DNA of 64,000 bases from positions 1 to 64,000 of the forward strand of contig NZ_BJEQ01000019.1 of the NCBI RefSeq assembly GCF_005405585.1, read 5' to 3'. Origin of the DNA: Agarivorans sp. Toyoura001 (GTDB lineage Bacteria; Pseudomonadota; Gammaproteobacteria; Enterobacterales; Celerinatantimonadaceae). The notes under the pieces are model-generated. The model saw only the letters and a program-made list of their open reading frames with translations, was not told where the DNA came from and made no database searches. Within the stretch, counting starts at the first letter, position 1; each line of letters opens with the position of its first letter. Shown here in pieces: positions 44,700-55,384 of this stretch. The translations under genes and the position numbers were made by a program.

Positions 44700-44865
44700 G
44701 GTTAAGAATCCCTTCATGCTAATGAAGACATTCTATTATTCTTTGTATTAATTACTTATTTTTGTACTAAAAGATAGCCATAGATCACAGCTAAGCCAAT
44801 GAAAAGTATATTTAAAACAACAAACAGCTCTTGAAAGCCCTTTCAAAAAAGCTTTTAAAAAACTA

Positions 44866-45552
44866 TTAAGGCGCGATAGATTCGTAATAAGATCGGTGTC
44901 TTGAGCGACTGAATAAGAATACGAGCAAAAGACTACTAAACATAAAAACCGAAGCTGGCTCACTCACTCTTGTCGCCTCTGCAACAATCAGTACAGGGTT
45001 AATGTCTATCCAGAAATAATCGTTATCATTTTGAACGAGAGGACTACGGAATATGCGCTCAACTTCTGGCTCGGTAATTAATGTGCGATTGTTGAGGCTT
45101 GGATTCATTAGGTAAGCGCCAGACAAGTGCGGTAGGCCTAAATTGTGGCCTAACTCGTGAGCAAGCAACTCTCCGCCTAAACTGCCCGCGGCGTAACTAG
45201 ATTCAACCACAAAATCGTTTCCAAAATACTCCCCACAACCCACTATCCCTCGATTGATTTGCGATCCGCAGGCGCTAATCGTGTCGATAAAATAAAAATT
45301 GACCACATTAGAGGGGCCAACATGCTGACTAAAAAGTTGACTCACCTCCGCGCTGGTAGTGATATCCAATAGCTCGGGAAAGACCAATTCGGTGGCGGTA
45401 CCAATGCGGATATCAATGATGTTTTGGCCAAAAGTCGCTTGAGAATAAATGCTATCAAGAGCGGCTTCTTGAGTAGTAATAAACGCAGCATGAACAAAGG
45501 GAGTGGTAAGTAGTGAAATGCCGAAAATCGCCGCACGTGTAAACAATTTCAT
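44866..45552 (-). CDS. Metzincin-type zinc protease with PEP-CTERM sorting signal
   Basis: A 228-residue exported protein: signal peptide (about 1-22), then a protease domain with HELGHNLGLPH (132-142), the extended HExxHxxGxxH zinc site, and a downstream LMN Met-turn. The C-terminus has SEPASVFMFSSLLLVFLFSRSRHRS: a PEP-like motif, a membrane helix and a basic cluster, the layout of PEP-CTERM proteins that are cut by exosortase. PEP is read here as SEP, slightly off consensus. No exosortase gene is in the window, so the sorting machinery would be elsewhere. It lies 166 bp upstream of the large lipoprotein on the same strand. Confidence 0.85.
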   Translation of the reverse strand: MKLFTRAAIFGISLLTTPFVHAAFITTQEAALDSIYSQATFGQNIIDIRIGTATELVFPELLDITTSAEVSQLFSQHVGPSNVVNFYFIDTISACGSQINRGIVGCGEYFGNDFVVESSYAAGSLGGELLAHELGHNLGLPHLSGAYLMNPSLNNRTLITEPEVERIFRSPLVQNDNDYFWIDINPVLIVAEATRVSEPASVFMFSSLLLVFLFSRSRHRSYYESIAP

Positions 45553-45796
45553 GATGGGTTCCTTAGCCGGGTAAGCCTAATCTAAATCATGAGTGACCAA
45601 TTTTAACGATAGCAGCCAATTCTAATTAGGCAAAGATTAACAGCAAAACTAGCTTACTTAGAGGAAGTTTTCTCGCTTAGAACAGCAGTATATTCCAAAC
45701 CATTGTTTACGCAGATTTTGCATCAAATCAAAGCCAAATTTTGATAAGTCTGCTACTCTATGCCCTGTATTCATTCACCACTATAAGCTCTTTGAG

Positions 45797-48190
45797 ATGT
45801 TACATTTACCCTCTCCAGTATTGGCCATATTGCGCTCTATCATTGGCTTTTTTACTCGCGGCAAGTTTGTCCCTCAAAACCCGATTGCTGAGTTCGATCT
45901 AGATCTAAGCCAACCGATCATTTACGTCATTCCTAGTAACTCATTAGCTGACGTGCTTACTTTACAACTTGCCTGTAAACAGCTTGGCCTGCCCGATCCC
46001 TTCGAGCCAGTGATGTTTGCCGGTGAAGCCCACCAAGGGGTAGCCTTTTTAGTCGATGGTAAAGGTGAAACCCTAGAAGCTACCATCAACCAATTTACCG
46101 CGGCTCTCAGTATTCACCGCAGCGATGAAAGCCATAACGCACAATTAGTGCCTGTTAAATTGTTTTGGGATCGCTACCCTGGCAGAGAGAGTGTTAACGA
46201 CTTAATGGGCGGCAAGCCTGAACGCCCAGCTGGCATTTTGAAGAAAACTTGGCAAGTGATTTTTAAAGGACGCGAAAACCTAATACGCTTCAGTCGTCCG
46301 GTATCACTGAAGGATATGGCACAGCGCCAAGGTTCTGATAAGCGTATTGGCCATAAGTTAGCGCGCGTAGCGCGAATCCACTTTAGCCGTATGCAAATGA
46401 TCGCTACCGGGCCTAAGCTGCCAAACCGTCGTCATATGTTTGAGCAACTGCTCGCCTCAACCATTATTCGTGAAGCGATAGCTGAAGAAGCCAAAGCAAA
46501 AAAAATTAGCCATTCTGAAGCGCGCCAAGCAGCCTTAAAATACCTAGAGGAAATTGCTGCTGACTTTTCGTATCGCAACCTTCGCATCGGTGAGTCGGTG
46601 TTAAGTTGGGTGTGGAATAAAATCTACTCAGGCATAGAAGTTAACCACGCAGAAAAGGTGCGTCAGCTAGCTCAAGAGGGCCACGAAATTGTATTCGCCC
46701 CCTGCCACCGCAGCCATATGGATTACTTACTGTTGTCTTATGTACTCTATCATCAGGGCATGGTACCACCGCACATTGCAGCAGGCGTAAACCTTAACTT
46801 TTGGCCAGCGGGACCGTTTTTTCGCCGCGCCGGTGCATTTTTTATTCGCCGCAGTTTTAAGGGCAACAAACTCTACTCAACCGTTTTTCGCGAGTACCTC
46901 GGCCAATTGTTTAGTCGCGGTTATTCTGTTGAATACTTTACCGAAGGTGGGCGTAGCCGCACTGGACGCTTGCTTCCACCCAAGACCGGCATGTTAGCCA
47001 TGACAGTACAGGCGATGCTGCGAGGACTAGAGCGACCCGTCACTATTGTGCCCATTTACTTTGGTTACGAACACGTAATGGAAGTAGGCACTTACTACAA
47101 AGAGTTAAAGGGAAAATCCAAAGACAAAGAATCACTATTTTCTCTGTTTGGCATGCTGCGTAAATTGCGTAATTTTGGCCATGGCTACGTAAACTTTGGC
47201 GAGCCTATCAACGTAAACCAAAGCTTAAACAAACTCGCACCCGAGTGGCGAGAGCATCCAGAAGATGGATTAAAGCCGACTTGGTTGGTGCCTGCGGTTA
47301 ATGATATTTCTAACCAATTGATGGAAAACATCAACAGTGCCGCCGCAGTGAATGGCTTGTGCTTAAGTGCCATTATTTTGCTCGCTGCAGAAAATCGTGC
47401 ACTGCCGCGCAAGCAGTTGGTTAAGCAAATAACCTTATGTACCTCATTGATTAAAAACGTGCCTTACAGTGACCACGTTACCCTACCAGAGCTGGATGCA
47501 GAGGCCTTGCTAGACCAAACCATCAGCTTAGATAAGTTTGAAATAAGAAGTGATTATTTAGGCGAAATAATCGGCCTTGATGAGAAACAACAAGTGCTGC
47601 TTAACTTTTACCGCAATAACATTATTCACTTAATGATTATTCCGGCATTTATTGCTACTGCTTTACTCCAGCATCGCAGCCTTTGTCGTAACCAGTTGGT
47701 TAGCTTACTTGAACAGCTATACCCTCTATTAAAAGGCGAACTGTTCTTGCGCTATCAAGTGAGTGATATGAGCGATCTCGCCGAGCAGTACTTACAAGAG
47801 TTTGTAGCATTAAAACTGATTAGCGAAAATGGCGACTGTTTTATTATTGATAATCACCGCCGAGGTCGTTTATTGCTGCTTTCTCAAATTGCCCAAGAAA
47901 GCTTGCATCGCTATGCGATTGTAGCTGCCTTATTAGCAAAATATCCGCATTTAGAACGTGCAGAGCTAGAACAGCAAGCATTAGCAGGAGCCCAGCGCTT
48001 AGCCAAACTGCATAATATTGACGCACCAGAGTATTACGACAAACGCATTACTACTAATCTGTTGTCGCTAATGCGAGAAAAGGGATATACAGAGACACGA
48101 GCGGCCGGCGAGCTATTCGCTCAGCTGTCACCATTGTTAGCAGACGGAGTGTATGACTCTATCAGTGAGTTACTTGAACTAGACGCTTAA
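45797..48190 (+). CDS. plsB: Glycerol-3-phosphate 1-O-acyltransferase
   Basis: PlsB makes lysophosphatidate, the first step of phospholipid synthesis, at the inner membrane using acyl-ACP or acyl-CoA. The 797-residue length is normal. The catalytic HX4D motif is HRSHMD (304-309) within [29 protein letters not shown] and [17 protein letters not shown] bind glycerol phosphate. No strong ribosome site precedes ATG 45797. Its stop overlaps the converging ubiA stop by 4 bp. The order plsB / ubiA-ubiC and nearby lexA matches E. coli. Confidence 0.97.
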   Translation: MLHLPSPVLAILRSIIGFFTRGKFVPQNPIAEFDLDLSQPIIYVIPSNSLADVLTLQLACKQLGLPDPFEPVMFAGEAHQGVAFLVDGKGETLEATINQFTAALSIHRSDESHNAQLVPVKLFWDRYPGRESVNDLMGGKPERPAGILKKTWQVIFKGRENLIRFSRPVSLKDMAQRQGSDKRIGHKLARVARIHFSRMQMIATGPKLPNRRHMFEQLLASTIIREAIAEEAKAKKISHSEARQAALKYLEEIAADFSYRNLRIGESVLSWVWNKIYSGIEVNHAEKVRQLAQEGHEIVFAPCHRSHMDYLLLSYVLYHQGMVPPHIAAGVNLNFWPAGPFFRRAGAFFIRRSFKGNKLYSTVFREYLGQLFSRGYSVEYFTEGGRSRTGRLLPPKTGMLAMTVQAMLRGLERPVTIVPIYFGYEHVMEVGTYYKELKGKSKDKESLFSLFGMLRKLRNFGHGYVNFGEPINVNQSLNKLAPEWREHPEDGLKPTWLVPAVNDISNQLMENINSAAAVNGLCLSAIILLAAENRALPRKQLVKQITLCTSLIKNVPYSDHVTLPELDAEALLDQTISLDKFEIRSDYLGEIIGLDEKQQVLLNFYRNNIIHLMIIPAFIATALLQHRSLCRNQLVSLLEQLYPLLKGELFLRYQVSDMSDLAEQYLQEFVALKLISENGDCFIIDNHRRGRLLLLSQIAQESLHRYAIVAALLAKYPHLERAELEQQALAGAQRLAKLHNIDAPEYYDKRITTNLLSLMREKGYTETRAAGELFAQLSPLLADGVYDSISELLELDA

Positions 48191-49068
48191 ACCGCAAACC
48201 ACGCCAGCCACGCATAGTGGCTGGCGATACCTAAAAATATCGCCAAACCTACGTAGTTATTATTCAAAAAAGCTTGAAAACAAGCATCACGGTCACGATA
48301 TCGAATCAGCTTTTGCTGATAAACAAATAGCACAGCAGCAGCTAACAACGCAAAATCAAAAGCCCAACTTAAATCTTTTAGGTAAGCCAATGCTGCAAAA
48401 CACAATAAACTGCTTAACTGCAACAAGGCAATGATTAGCTTGTCGAAGCGACCAAACAAAATGGCAGTAGATTTAATACCCACCAGCAAGTCATCATCAC
48501 GATCCACCATCGCATACTTGGTATCGTAAGCTATTGTCCAGCACACATTAGCCATGAGCAACAACCAGGCCTCGCTAGGCACGCTGCCAGTTTGAGCCGC
48601 ATAAGCCATGGGAATACACCAACTAAAAGCCAAGCCAAGAAACAACTGAGGCAAGTGGGTATAACGTTTCATAAAGGGGTAAATAGCGGCAAGAACTAAG
48701 GCCGCAAAAGACAACAATATGGTCAGCGTGTTTTGCGTCAACACCAATAAAAATGATGCCGCTACCAAGCCAGCAAACAAACTTAAGGCGTTTCGCTCAC
48801 TAACCTCGCCCGTTGCCAAGGGGCGCTGTGCAGTTCGTTTAACATGCGCATCTACTTTTCGGTCGGCATAGTCATTAATCACACAACCTGCCGAGCGCAT
48901 AAAAAACACCCCCAAAACAAACACCACAAACACCGACAAGCTAGGCAAACCTTCGGCCGCCAACCAAAGTGCCCACAGCGCTGGCCACAGCAACAACAAG
49001 GTGCCAATAGGTTTATCTGCACGCATAAGTTGCCAATAAGGGCGAATACTAGTTAGCTGCAACACCAT
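48187..49068 (-). CDS. ubiA: 4-hydroxybenzoate octaprenyltransferase
   Basis: UbiA prenylates 4-hydroxybenzoate in ubiquinone synthesis. A 293-residue membrane enzyme with about nine helices and both Asp-rich motifs, [15 protein letters not shown] and [19 protein letters not shown] is only three bases before ATG 49068; the next codon, GTG, has better spacing and may be the true start. It overlaps ubiC by 20 bp, forming an operon. Confidence 0.97.
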   Translation of the reverse strand: MVLQLTSIRPYWQLMRADKPIGTLLLLWPALWALWLAAEGLPSLSVFVVFVLGVFFMRSAGCVINDYADRKVDAHVKRTAQRPLATGEVSERNALSLFAGLVAASFLLVLTQNTLTILLSFAALVLAAIYPFMKRYTHLPQLFLGLAFSWCIPMAYAAQTGSVPSEAWLLLMANVCWTIAYDTKYAMVDRDDDLLVGIKSTAILFGRFDKLIIALLQLSSLLCFAALAYLKDLSWAFDFALLAAAVLFVYQQKLIRYRDRDACFQAFLNNNYVGLAIFLGIASHYAWLAWFAV

Positions 49069-49612
49069 CTTCTCCTTGATAAGCCAAACTGTTGGGCAAA
49101 AAGATTTCGGCGACTAATAACGGCGCGCTGGCAAGAAGGAAGCGTGAACGACGCCCCCACAACGCTTGCTGAGTTTGTGCATGTTGGTAAATCGGTGAGT
49201 TCTGCTCAATTTGGCACAGTTCCAGGGTTTGTCGCTGCCCTTTATCGGTAAACAACAACTCGCCTAAGGGTTTATTTGCTAGCCGACTTATCGCAGCAGC
49301 ATCCCCTTCTAATGAGCTTTTAGGAATCACACTCCGAGCAAAAACCCACGCTTTTCCATCACAGCACAACAACACTTCTCGCACCCAATAAGGTCCTTGG
49401 CAAGCAACAGCCTTGGCCTCATGTTCAGCAATCTCTGCGTACCCTTCAAACAACACCTTAATAGAAAACTGTTGGCAATGCTGGCGTAAACGAGCTGTAA
49501 GCGATCCGGGATAAACTAACCAATCCTGTAGGGTGGCGGAATAAACAGGTAAGGCTTCAGGCAGCTGCCAATGTCCATTGGCTCCACACGGTTGGGCTTG
49601 ATTCAAATTCAC
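49049..49612 (-). CDS. ubiC: Chorismate pyruvate-lyase
   Basis: UbiC converts chorismate to 4-hydroxybenzoate, the substrate of UbiA. The 187-residue protein has [35 protein letters not shown] and the C-terminal WGRRSRF, matching the family including the active-site Arg. It is coupled to ubiA. Confidence 0.94.
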   Translation of the reverse strand: MNLNQAQPCGANGHWQLPEALPVYSATLQDWLVYPGSLTARLRQHCQQFSIKVLFEGYAEIAEHEAKAVACQGPYWVREVLLCCDGKAWVFARSVIPKSSLEGDAAAISRLANKPLGELLFTDKGQRQTLELCQIEQNSPIYQHAQTQQALWGRRSRFLLASAPLLVAEIFLPNSLAYQGEDGVAAN

Positions 49613-49840
49613 GCGTTCACATACTTCAAAGTTAGGTTCTCATTATCCGGCAATTGGCTAATTAAAGTAAACTCGACCAAGCTTATTTGTGCTCATGCTA
49701 CACTCAAAGTACTATTTCGCTCACTTAAGTCACTGGCTATTCTAACACCAAACACTTGGAATATTTGACGATGGTTGCTTGACCTAATGGCAACTAACAG
49801 AAACAATAAAGCTAGGACTACCAAGGAACTATAAAGCCAC

Positions 49841-50242
49841 ATGAAATTCGCACCCACGCTGCTTTTTTGCGTAAGTTTATTTTTTTCATCTTTTGCCTCT
49901 AGTCAGGAAGCAGGCGGGACCAATTATGCCTACTTTGGTTTTGAGCCAGACATTATTACCAATTACATTAGCACCGGTAAAAAGCTCGGCTATGTGCGTA
50001 TTACTGCCGAAGTGATGGTAGAAAACCAAAGCGCGCTAAGCAGCATTGAGCATCACGCACCACTTATTCGCGATGCCATCATCGAGATTCTAGGCCACCA
50101 ACGCGAAGAAGATATTAAGTCTCTGAAAGGCCGCGAAGAAATACGCATGATGTGCCAAGAGGCGGTAAATGATTTGCTGGTACAAGAAACGGGTAAAAAA
50201 CTGGTGAGTAAATTGCTATTTACTAAATACCTCTACCAGTAA
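49841..50242 (+). CDS. FliL-like exported protein
   Basis: A 133-residue protein with a cleavable-looking signal peptide (MKFAPTLLFCVSLFFSSFAS) and a FliL-like domain: YFGFEPDIITNY, LGYVRITAEVMVEN, HHAPLIRDAIIEILG, and LLVQETGKKLVSKLLFTKYLYQ at the end. True FliL is membrane-anchored within flagellar operons; this gene is away from flagellar genes, next to ubiC, as remembered in Vibrio and Shewanella. It may be a periplasmic paralogue; a flagellar role is untested. Confidence 0.82.
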   Translation: MKFAPTLLFCVSLFFSSFASSQEAGGTNYAYFGFEPDIITNYISTGKKLGYVRITAEVMVENQSALSSIEHHAPLIRDAIIEILGHQREEDIKSLKGREEIRMMCQEAVNDLLVQETGKKLVSKLLFTKYLYQ

Positions 50243-50264
50243 GCAACACTTACTCTGCACAATA

Positions 50265-50291
50265 AAAAGCCCATTTAAAATGGGCTTTTTT
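50265..50291. terminator. Bidirectional terminator between the FliL-like gene and glpG
   Basis: AAAAGCCCAT/ATGGGCTTTT (50265-50274, 50280-50289), with an A-run on the left and a T-run on the right. Confidence 0.88.
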
Positions 50292-50301
50292 GCTTTTTAG
50301 A

Positions 50302-51150
50302 TTAAGCCTGCTTTTGCTTACCAACAAACCTATCGAGCACTGCTTGAGCGCAGCCAACAAACAAACCAAATAAATGGGCTAAGTTAGCGGTCGACGGACC
50401 GATTACATCCATAAAGCCAATCACTAACCACACCAGCATAAACCCAACAATGGCAGGGCTTAGCTGTAACCCAGCCTGTGGCCGTAACCAACCGGTAAAC
50501 CAGCAATAACCTAACAGGGCGTAAACCACTCCCGACAAGCCGCCAAAATAAGGGCCGGTGGCCAGAAGTTGTGCCACGTTGGGGATCACAGCCGCCACAA
50601 GAGTAATCAACAACAATTTGGAGCTGCCCAACTGGCGCTCAATTTCGCCGCCTAGTTGCCACCACCACAAACCATTAAACACAATATGAATCACCGAGAA
50701 GTGTAGAAAAATCGGTGTAATCACTCTCCAAAACTGCTCAGAAGCCAACATACTGAGCTGCGGCGTAATGGTAAGGTGCTGCATCATGTAACGGTCAAAG
50801 CCGATATTCATCAGCAAATACACCAGTCCTGCAATCAGCAATACACTTAAGGTCACTGGCCCCGCATGGGCAAAGAAGGCACTTTTTACGATGCCTTTAC
50901 CACCGTAAGAAAAAGAGGCTTTGCGGCTGTCGGCAACAGTCCACGACGCTGCCAAATACTTTTCATCATTGGGGTTTTCTAAAAACTGTTTAAGCTCATA
51001 TTCAGCTTTTTCAAGGTGCTGCTCATCTTTAAGAAATACTGCTACACCTTGATCAGCGGCCGCTAACTGGCATTCAATTTTTAACACTGCCATGTAATCC
51101 ACGTAAGCTTGCGCCACTCGCGGGTTACCCATCACTATTAGTTGTTTCAC
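50302..51150 (-). CDS. glpG: Rhomboid protease GlpG
   Basis: An intramembrane serine protease. The 282-residue protein has an N-terminal cytoplasmic domain (PRVAQAYVDYMAV to LAASW) and six membrane helices. The catalytic dyad is Ser206 in GGLSGVVYALLG and His259 in NLAHLFG; HIVFNGLWWWQLGGEIE is the usual L1 loop and helix. It overlaps glpE by 4 bp. No glpR or glpD follows. Confidence 0.95.
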   Translation of the reverse strand: MKQLIVMGNPRVAQAYVDYMAVLKIECQLAAADQGVAVFLKDEQHLEKAEYELKQFLENPNDEKYLAASWTVADSRKASFSYGGKGIVKSAFFAHAGPVTLSVLLIAGLVYLLMNIGFDRYMMQHLTITPQLSMLASEQFWRVITPIFLHFSVIHIVFNGLWWWQLGGEIERQLGSSKLLLITLVAAVIPNVAQLLATGPYFGGLSGVVYALLGYCWFTGWLRPQAGLQLSPAIVGFMLVWLVIGFMDVIGPSTANLAHLFGLFVGCAQAVLDRFVGKQKQA

Positions 51151-51473
51151 TCAGCGTCACCCGACTCAATCGGTGCAACTGTTCGCCAGGCTTCAAACCC
51201 CCCTTGCAAGCTATACACTTCTTCAAAACCTTGATGAATTAGGTATTGCGCCGCACCTTGGCTAGAGATGCCGTGGTAACACATCACAATCAGCGGGGTA
51301 TCAAATTCGGTATCTGACATTAGCTGGTTAAGGCTGCCATCACTTAAGTGAAACGCATTCACTGGGTGGGCTTGAGAAAATGACTGCTGATCACGCATAT
51401 CAAGTAATACAGCGCCACTTTCGGCAATTTTTTGCTGAGCGCCGCTCACATCAATTTGTTCAAACTGTTCCAT
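51147..51473 (-). CDS. glpE: Thiosulfate sulfurtransferase GlpE
   Basis: A single-domain rhodanese moving sulfur from thiosulfate to cyanide or thioredoxin. ATG 51473 gives MEQFEQIDVSGAQQ and 108 residues, the same length as E. coli GlpE; a GTG three codons earlier (51482) is possible. The active-site Cys65 lies in VMCYHGISSQGAAQYL. It is co-transcribed with glpG through a 4-bp overlap. Confidence 0.94.
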   Translation of the reverse strand: MEQFEQIDVSGAQQKIAESGAVLLDMRDQQSFSQAHPVNAFHLSDGSLNQLMSDTEFDTPLIVMCYHGISSQGAAQYLIHQGFEEVYSLQGGFEAWRTVAPIESGDAE

Positions 51474-51562
51474 GGTTTTCACTATCGCTATTTTTGACCC
51501 ACTTTAACTGGTTTAGCCCTAAAGAAAAAGTCACACACTTTGCAGGGAGCGCCTTAGCTCAC

Positions 51563-51596
51563 GCATAAAAAAAGCAAGCCTAAGCTTGCTTTTGGA
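51563..51596 (-). terminator. Rho-independent terminator after livF
   Basis: Stem AAAAGCAAG/CTTGCTTTT (51570-51578, 51585-51593), followed on the minus strand by a seven-base T-run. It ends the liv operon. Confidence 0.88.
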
Positions 51597-51611
51597 TTAA
51601 GGGTAATAAGA

Positions 51612-52313
51612 TTACGCGCCCAAATAGGCCTTACGTACTTCTTCGTTTACCAATAAATTATCGCCGGTATCTTCCAGAACAATTCGGCCATTTTCCAATA
51701 CGTAACCGCGGTCGGCTAAGCGCAAAGCTTGGTTAGCATTTTGCTCAACCAAAAATACCGTCATGCCGCGCTGGCGTAATTGTTCAACAATATCAAAGAT
51801 CTGTTGAATGATAATCGGCGCCAAACCTAGCGATGGTTCATCTAGCAATAACAAACGTGGATTGCTCATTAGCGCTCGACCAATGGCTAGCATTTGCTGC
51901 TCGCCGCCCGACATAGTGCCTGCTCGCTGGCTTACTCGCTCTAGCAAGCGAGGAAACAAGCTGTACATTTCTTGGATCCGCTCTTCAGTTTCTTGCTTGG
52001 TCGCAAAAAAAGCCCCCATTCGCAGATTCTCTTCTACCGTTAGCCGGGAGAATATTCGTCGCCCTTCTGGTACCACTGCAATATCACCGCGCATGATGTC
52101 GTGAGTTTGGCTATGGGTAATGTCTTTTCCGTCAAACAACACTTGGCCACTGCTGGCACGAGGATCACCACACAAGGTCATCAACAAAGTGGTTTTACCC
52201 GCACCGTTGGCACCAATTAAACTAACAATTTCACCTTGGTTAACCGTAACACTCACATCATGTAAGGCTTGGATTGGGCCATAGTGGGTCGAAACATTTT
52301 TTAACTCTAACAT
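51612..52313 (-). CDS. livF: Branched-chain amino acid ABC transporter ATPase LivF
   Basis: One of the two cytoplasmic ATPases of the LivFGHMK importer for Leu, Ile and Val. The 233-residue protein has Walker A GANGAGKTTLL, signature MSGGEQQMLAIGRALM, and Walker B LLLLDEPSLGLAP. It is last in the operon, 19 bp after livG. Confidence 0.95.
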   Translation of the reverse strand: MLELKNVSTHYGPIQALHDVSVTVNQGEIVSLIGANGAGKTTLLMTLCGDPRASSGQVLFDGKDITHSQTHDIMRGDIAVVPEGRRIFSRLTVEENLRMGAFFATKQETEERIQEMYSLFPRLLERVSQRAGTMSGGEQQMLAIGRALMSNPRLLLLDEPSLGLAPIIIQQIFDIVEQLRQRGMTVFLVEQNANQALRLADRGYVLENGRIVLEDTGDNLLVNEEVRKAYLGA

Positions 52314-52332
52314 TGCTATCTCTTCCCTCGCC

Positions 52333-53097
52333 CTAAAACTCGCCCAAGTAGGCTTTAATCACCTCAGGGTTATTTCGAATGTCTTCCGGTTTACCATTGG
52401 CTAACGGACAACCTTGATTCACCACATAAATGCGGTCTGAAATCCCCATTACCAGCTTCATGTCATGCTCAATCAACAATACTGATACCGACTCGTTGTC
52501 ACGCAAATCAATGATTAATTTGTCTAAATCGTCAGTTTCTTTAGGGTTAAGACCGGCGGCGGGCTCGTCTAACATTAAAATTTCTGGACGGGTCACCATA
52601 CAGCGAGCAATTTCTAAACGGCGCTGCTGGCCATAGGCCAAGTTACCCGCTTTACGGTTAGCAAACTCTTTAAGATCCACTTTGTCTAACCAATACTCAG
52701 CAAACGCCAAAGCGTCAGACTCACTTTTCTTAAAAGCAGGTGTTTTTAACAAACCCGCCAAAAAGTTAGTATTGAGATGGCGGTGCTGAGCCACTAACAG
52801 GTTCTCAATCACGCTCATGTCTTTGAACAAACGTACATGCTGAAAAGTACGCACAATGCCCTTACGCGCAATTTGATGACCCGCTAAACCTTGCAGCGCT
52901 TCACCACGGTAAAGAATTTGCCCTGCTGTAGGTTTATAGAAACCCGTTAAGCAGTTAAACACTGTCGTTTTACCGGCGCCATTGGGGCCAATCACCGATA
53001 CCACTTCTTTCTCATTGAGGCTTAAGGCAACGTTATTTACCGCTAACAGGCCGCCAAAGCGCATAGTAAGGCCATTTACTTCTAATAAGGGATTCAT
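52333..53097 (-). CDS. livG: Branched-chain amino acid ABC transporter ATPase LivG
   Basis: The second ATPase of the Liv importer. The 254-residue protein has Walker [19 protein letters not shown], the unusual signature [15 protein letters not shown] typical of LivG, and Walker [13 protein letters not shown]. Its start overlaps livM by 4 bp, so the two are coupled. Confidence 0.95.
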   Translation of the reverse strand: MNPLLEVNGLTMRFGGLLAVNNVALSLNEKEVVSVIGPNGAGKTTVFNCLTGFYKPTAGQILYRGEALQGLAGHQIARKGIVRTFQHVRLFKDMSVIENLLVAQHRHLNTNFLAGLLKTPAFKKSESDALAFAEYWLDKVDLKEFANRKAGNLAYGQQRRLEIARCMVTRPEILMLDEPAAGLNPKETDDLDKLIIDLRDNESVSVLLIEHDMKLVMGISDRIYVVNQGCPLANGKPEDIRNNPEVIKAYLGEF

Positions 53098-54365
53098 GCT
53101 TTGGCCTCCTCTTTTAACTCAATATGAGGACGAGACATAGGCAGTAAACCCTGTGGTCGCCAAACCATCATAAACACCATCATTAGACCAAACATTAACA
53201 TGCGATATTCGTTAAACTCGCGCGCCATTTCTGGCAATACCGTCATGATAATTGCAGCGAGTATTACTCCAACCTGCGAGCCCATTCCCCCCAATACCAC
53301 AATCGCCAAAATAATCGCTGATTCAATAAAGGTGAATGATTCGGGACTAATAAAGCCTTGGCGGGCGGCAAAAAAGCTTCCGGCAAAGCCAGCAAAACCG
53401 GCACCAATGGTAAAGGCTGTTAGCTTCACCACGGTTGGATTTAACCCTAATGAGCGACAAGCAATTTCATCTTCTCGCAAGGCTTCCCAGGCGCGGCCAA
53501 TCGGCATTCTTAACAAACGATTAATCACAATCACTGTGAGAACCACCAGCAACAGCGCCATTAGATATAAGAAGATAACCTTGTATTGCGAGTTGTAGCT
53601 AATGCCGAAGAAGTTATGAAAGGTATCAAAACCCTCCCCTTTTAGCCGACGGTTAAACTCTAAGCCAAACAGCGTCGGTTTTGGAATACTACTAATCCCG
53701 TTAGGGCCGCCTGTAAGGTGAGTTAAATTATTCAGCAATAGGCGAATAATCTCACCAAAACCTAAGGTTACAATCGCTAGATAGTCACCGCGCAAGCGCA
53801 ATACCGGAAACCCAAGTAAAAAACCAAACAAGGCTGCCATAGCGCCAGCGATAGGCAAACACATCCAGAAACCAAACCCATCAGCACTTAATAATGCATA
53901 GGTATAGGCACCTACAGCGTAAAAGCCTACATAACCCAAATCGAGTAAACCGGCCAAACCCACCACCACGTTTAGGCCTAAACCCAACATAACGTAAATA
54001 AGAGTTAGCGTGGCTAAATCAACTGAGCCGCGGCTCACCATAAATGGCCATACAATGGCGGCAGCAAGCGCAAACGACACTACCAACCGGTAGGCTTTAG
54101 GGTTTTGCTCTGGGCTTGGCAATTTAAAACTAAACTTTTTGCTTGATGCTTTTGCTTTTCTGTTTCCAAAAATAATCGGGTGTAAAAGCTGGCTTAAAAA
54201 CACCGCAGCCATTCCGATAAATAACCACTTTAAATGCTGCTCATCAGCCAAGGCTAATTTCAAGCCGCTACTGCTTGGTTCCATGCGAATACCGAGCAAC
54301 CAACCAGCCAATAACATAAAGGTAACGGTTGAGATTAGCGCACCTGATAGATTAAGTTTTTTCAT
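53094..54365 (-). CDS. livM: Branched-chain amino acid ABC transporter permease LivM
   Basis: An inner-membrane permease of the Liv importer, 423 residues with about ten helices. I place the start at ATG 54365, which overlaps the livH stop as ATGA and has AGAGGT about ten bases upstream; a frame open to 54425 lies inside liv[29 protein letters not shown], and [29 protein letters not shown], the coupling helix, are diagnostic. Confidence 0.94.
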   Translation of the reverse strand: MKKLNLSGALISTVTFMLLAGWLLGIRMEPSSSGLKLALADEQHLKWLFIGMAAVFLSQLLHPIIFGNRKAKASSKKFSFKLPSPEQNPKAYRLVVSFALAAAIVWPFMVSRGSVDLATLTLIYVMLGLGLNVVVGLAGLLDLGYVGFYAVGAYTYALLSADGFGFWMCLPIAGAMAALFGFLLGFPVLRLRGDYLAIVTLGFGEIIRLLLNNLTHLTGGPNGISSIPKPTLFGLEFNRRLKGEGFDTFHNFFGISYNSQYKVIFLYLMALLLVVLTVIVINRLLRMPIGRAWEALREDEIACRSLGLNPTVVKLTAFTIGAGFAGFAGSFFAARQGFISPESFTFIESAIILAIVVLGGMGSQVGVILAAIIMTVLPEMAREFNEYRMLMFGLMMVFMMVWRPQGLLPMSRPHIELKEEAKA

Positions 54366-55288
54366 ACTTTTTCTACCTCTGGCTTGCCCAGTAACCCGGT
54401 TGGCATGAATAGCAAAACAAAACATAACAAACCAAATGACACCACATCTTTGTACTCAGTACTAAAGTAACCGGCGGTTATCGCCTCAGTAATACCCAGT
54501 AGCAAACCACCCACTACGGCACCAGGAATAGAACCAATGCCGCCTAATACTGCTGCGGTAAAGGCTTTTAGTCCGGCCATAAAACCAATGTAAGGATTAA
54601 TAACGCCGTAATAAATACCGAGTAAAACACCGGCTACAGCGGCTAGCGCAGCACCAATAACAAAGGTTAATGAGATAACTTTATTGGTATCAATGCCTAA
54701 CAAGTTTGCCATACCGATATCTTCAGAACATGCTCTACAGGCGCGTCCCATTCTAGATTTAGTGATAAAAGTCGTTAATACAATCATGGCAACAAAGGTC
54801 ACCACAAATATCACTACTTGCATGTAAGAGATGGTGAGATTAAAGCCATCTTCTGGGCCAAAGGTCCAACCGCCAGTGATTAAGCTTGGCATCGCAATAT
54901 CTCGGCTACCTTGCGAAAGGCGCACTAAGTTTTGCAAGAAAATTGACATACCAATCGCCGAGATCAGCGCAATAAGTCGGTTACCACCACGAACCGGCCG
55001 ATAGGCGATCTTTTCGATGGTCCAGCCATAGGTACTGGTAATAATGATGCTTATGGAAAACGCACCAAACAATAAAATAGGTAAAGAGTCTAATCCCATT
55101 AGGGATAGTGCAGCGAGCACAATAAACGCGACGTAACTACCAATCATATAGACTTCGCCGTGAGCGAAGTTAATCATGCCGATAATGCCGTATACCATAG
55201 TGTAACCAATGGCGATCAGCGCATAAGTACTACCAATGGTTAATCCATTGACTAACTGCTGAAAGAAATAGAAAAATTGCTCAGACAT
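54362..55288 (-). CDS. livH: Branched-chain amino acid ABC transporter permease LivH
   Basis: The other permease, 308 residues with about eight helices. [22 protein letters not shown] at the start, [12 protein letters not shown], and [23 protein letters not shown] near the coupling region match LivH. It is separated from livK by a stem-loop and coupled to livM through ATGA. Confidence 0.95.
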   Translation of the reverse strand: MSEQFFYFFQQLVNGLTIGSTYALIAIGYTMVYGIIGMINFAHGEVYMIGSYVAFIVLAALSLMGLDSLPILLFGAFSISIIITSTYGWTIEKIAYRPVRGGNRLIALISAIGMSIFLQNLVRLSQGSRDIAMPSLITGGWTFGPEDGFNLTISYMQVVIFVVTFVAMIVLTTFITKSRMGRACRACSEDIGMANLLGIDTNKVISLTFVIGAALAAVAGVLLGIYYGVINPYIGFMAGLKAFTAAVLGGIGSIPGAVVGGLLLGITEAITAGYFSTEYKDVVSFGLLCFVLLFMPTGLLGKPEVEKV

Positions 55289-55343
55289 AGCTGCCCCAAT
55301 CTAGCGGCTCTTGGCCACTAATTAGTGTCTTTTAAAACGGAAA

Positions 55344-55372
55344 ACACCGACTAACAAGGTGTTAGTCGGTGT
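55344..55372 (-). terminator. Intercistronic hairpin between livK and livH
   Basis: A perfect 12-bp stem ACACCGACTAAC/GTTAGTCGGTGT (55344-55355, 55361-55372) with a 5-base loop, followed on the minus strand by TTTTCCGTTTT. It probably works as a partial terminator or 3'-end protector so the binding protein is made in excess. Confidence 0.8.
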
Positions 55373-55384
55373 GTTATTGCGGAA

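Noticed and set aside
44820-44865. Hairpin TTGAAAG/CTTTCAA after the metzincin gene as a terminator
   Set aside because: The stem is short and A/T-rich with no proper U-run on the minus strand, so the call was not supportable.
44748-44963. 71-codon ORF at the end of the metzincin gene
   Set aside because: It overlaps the PEP-CTERM tail in another frame; the hydrophobic start comes from the overlapped coding sequence.
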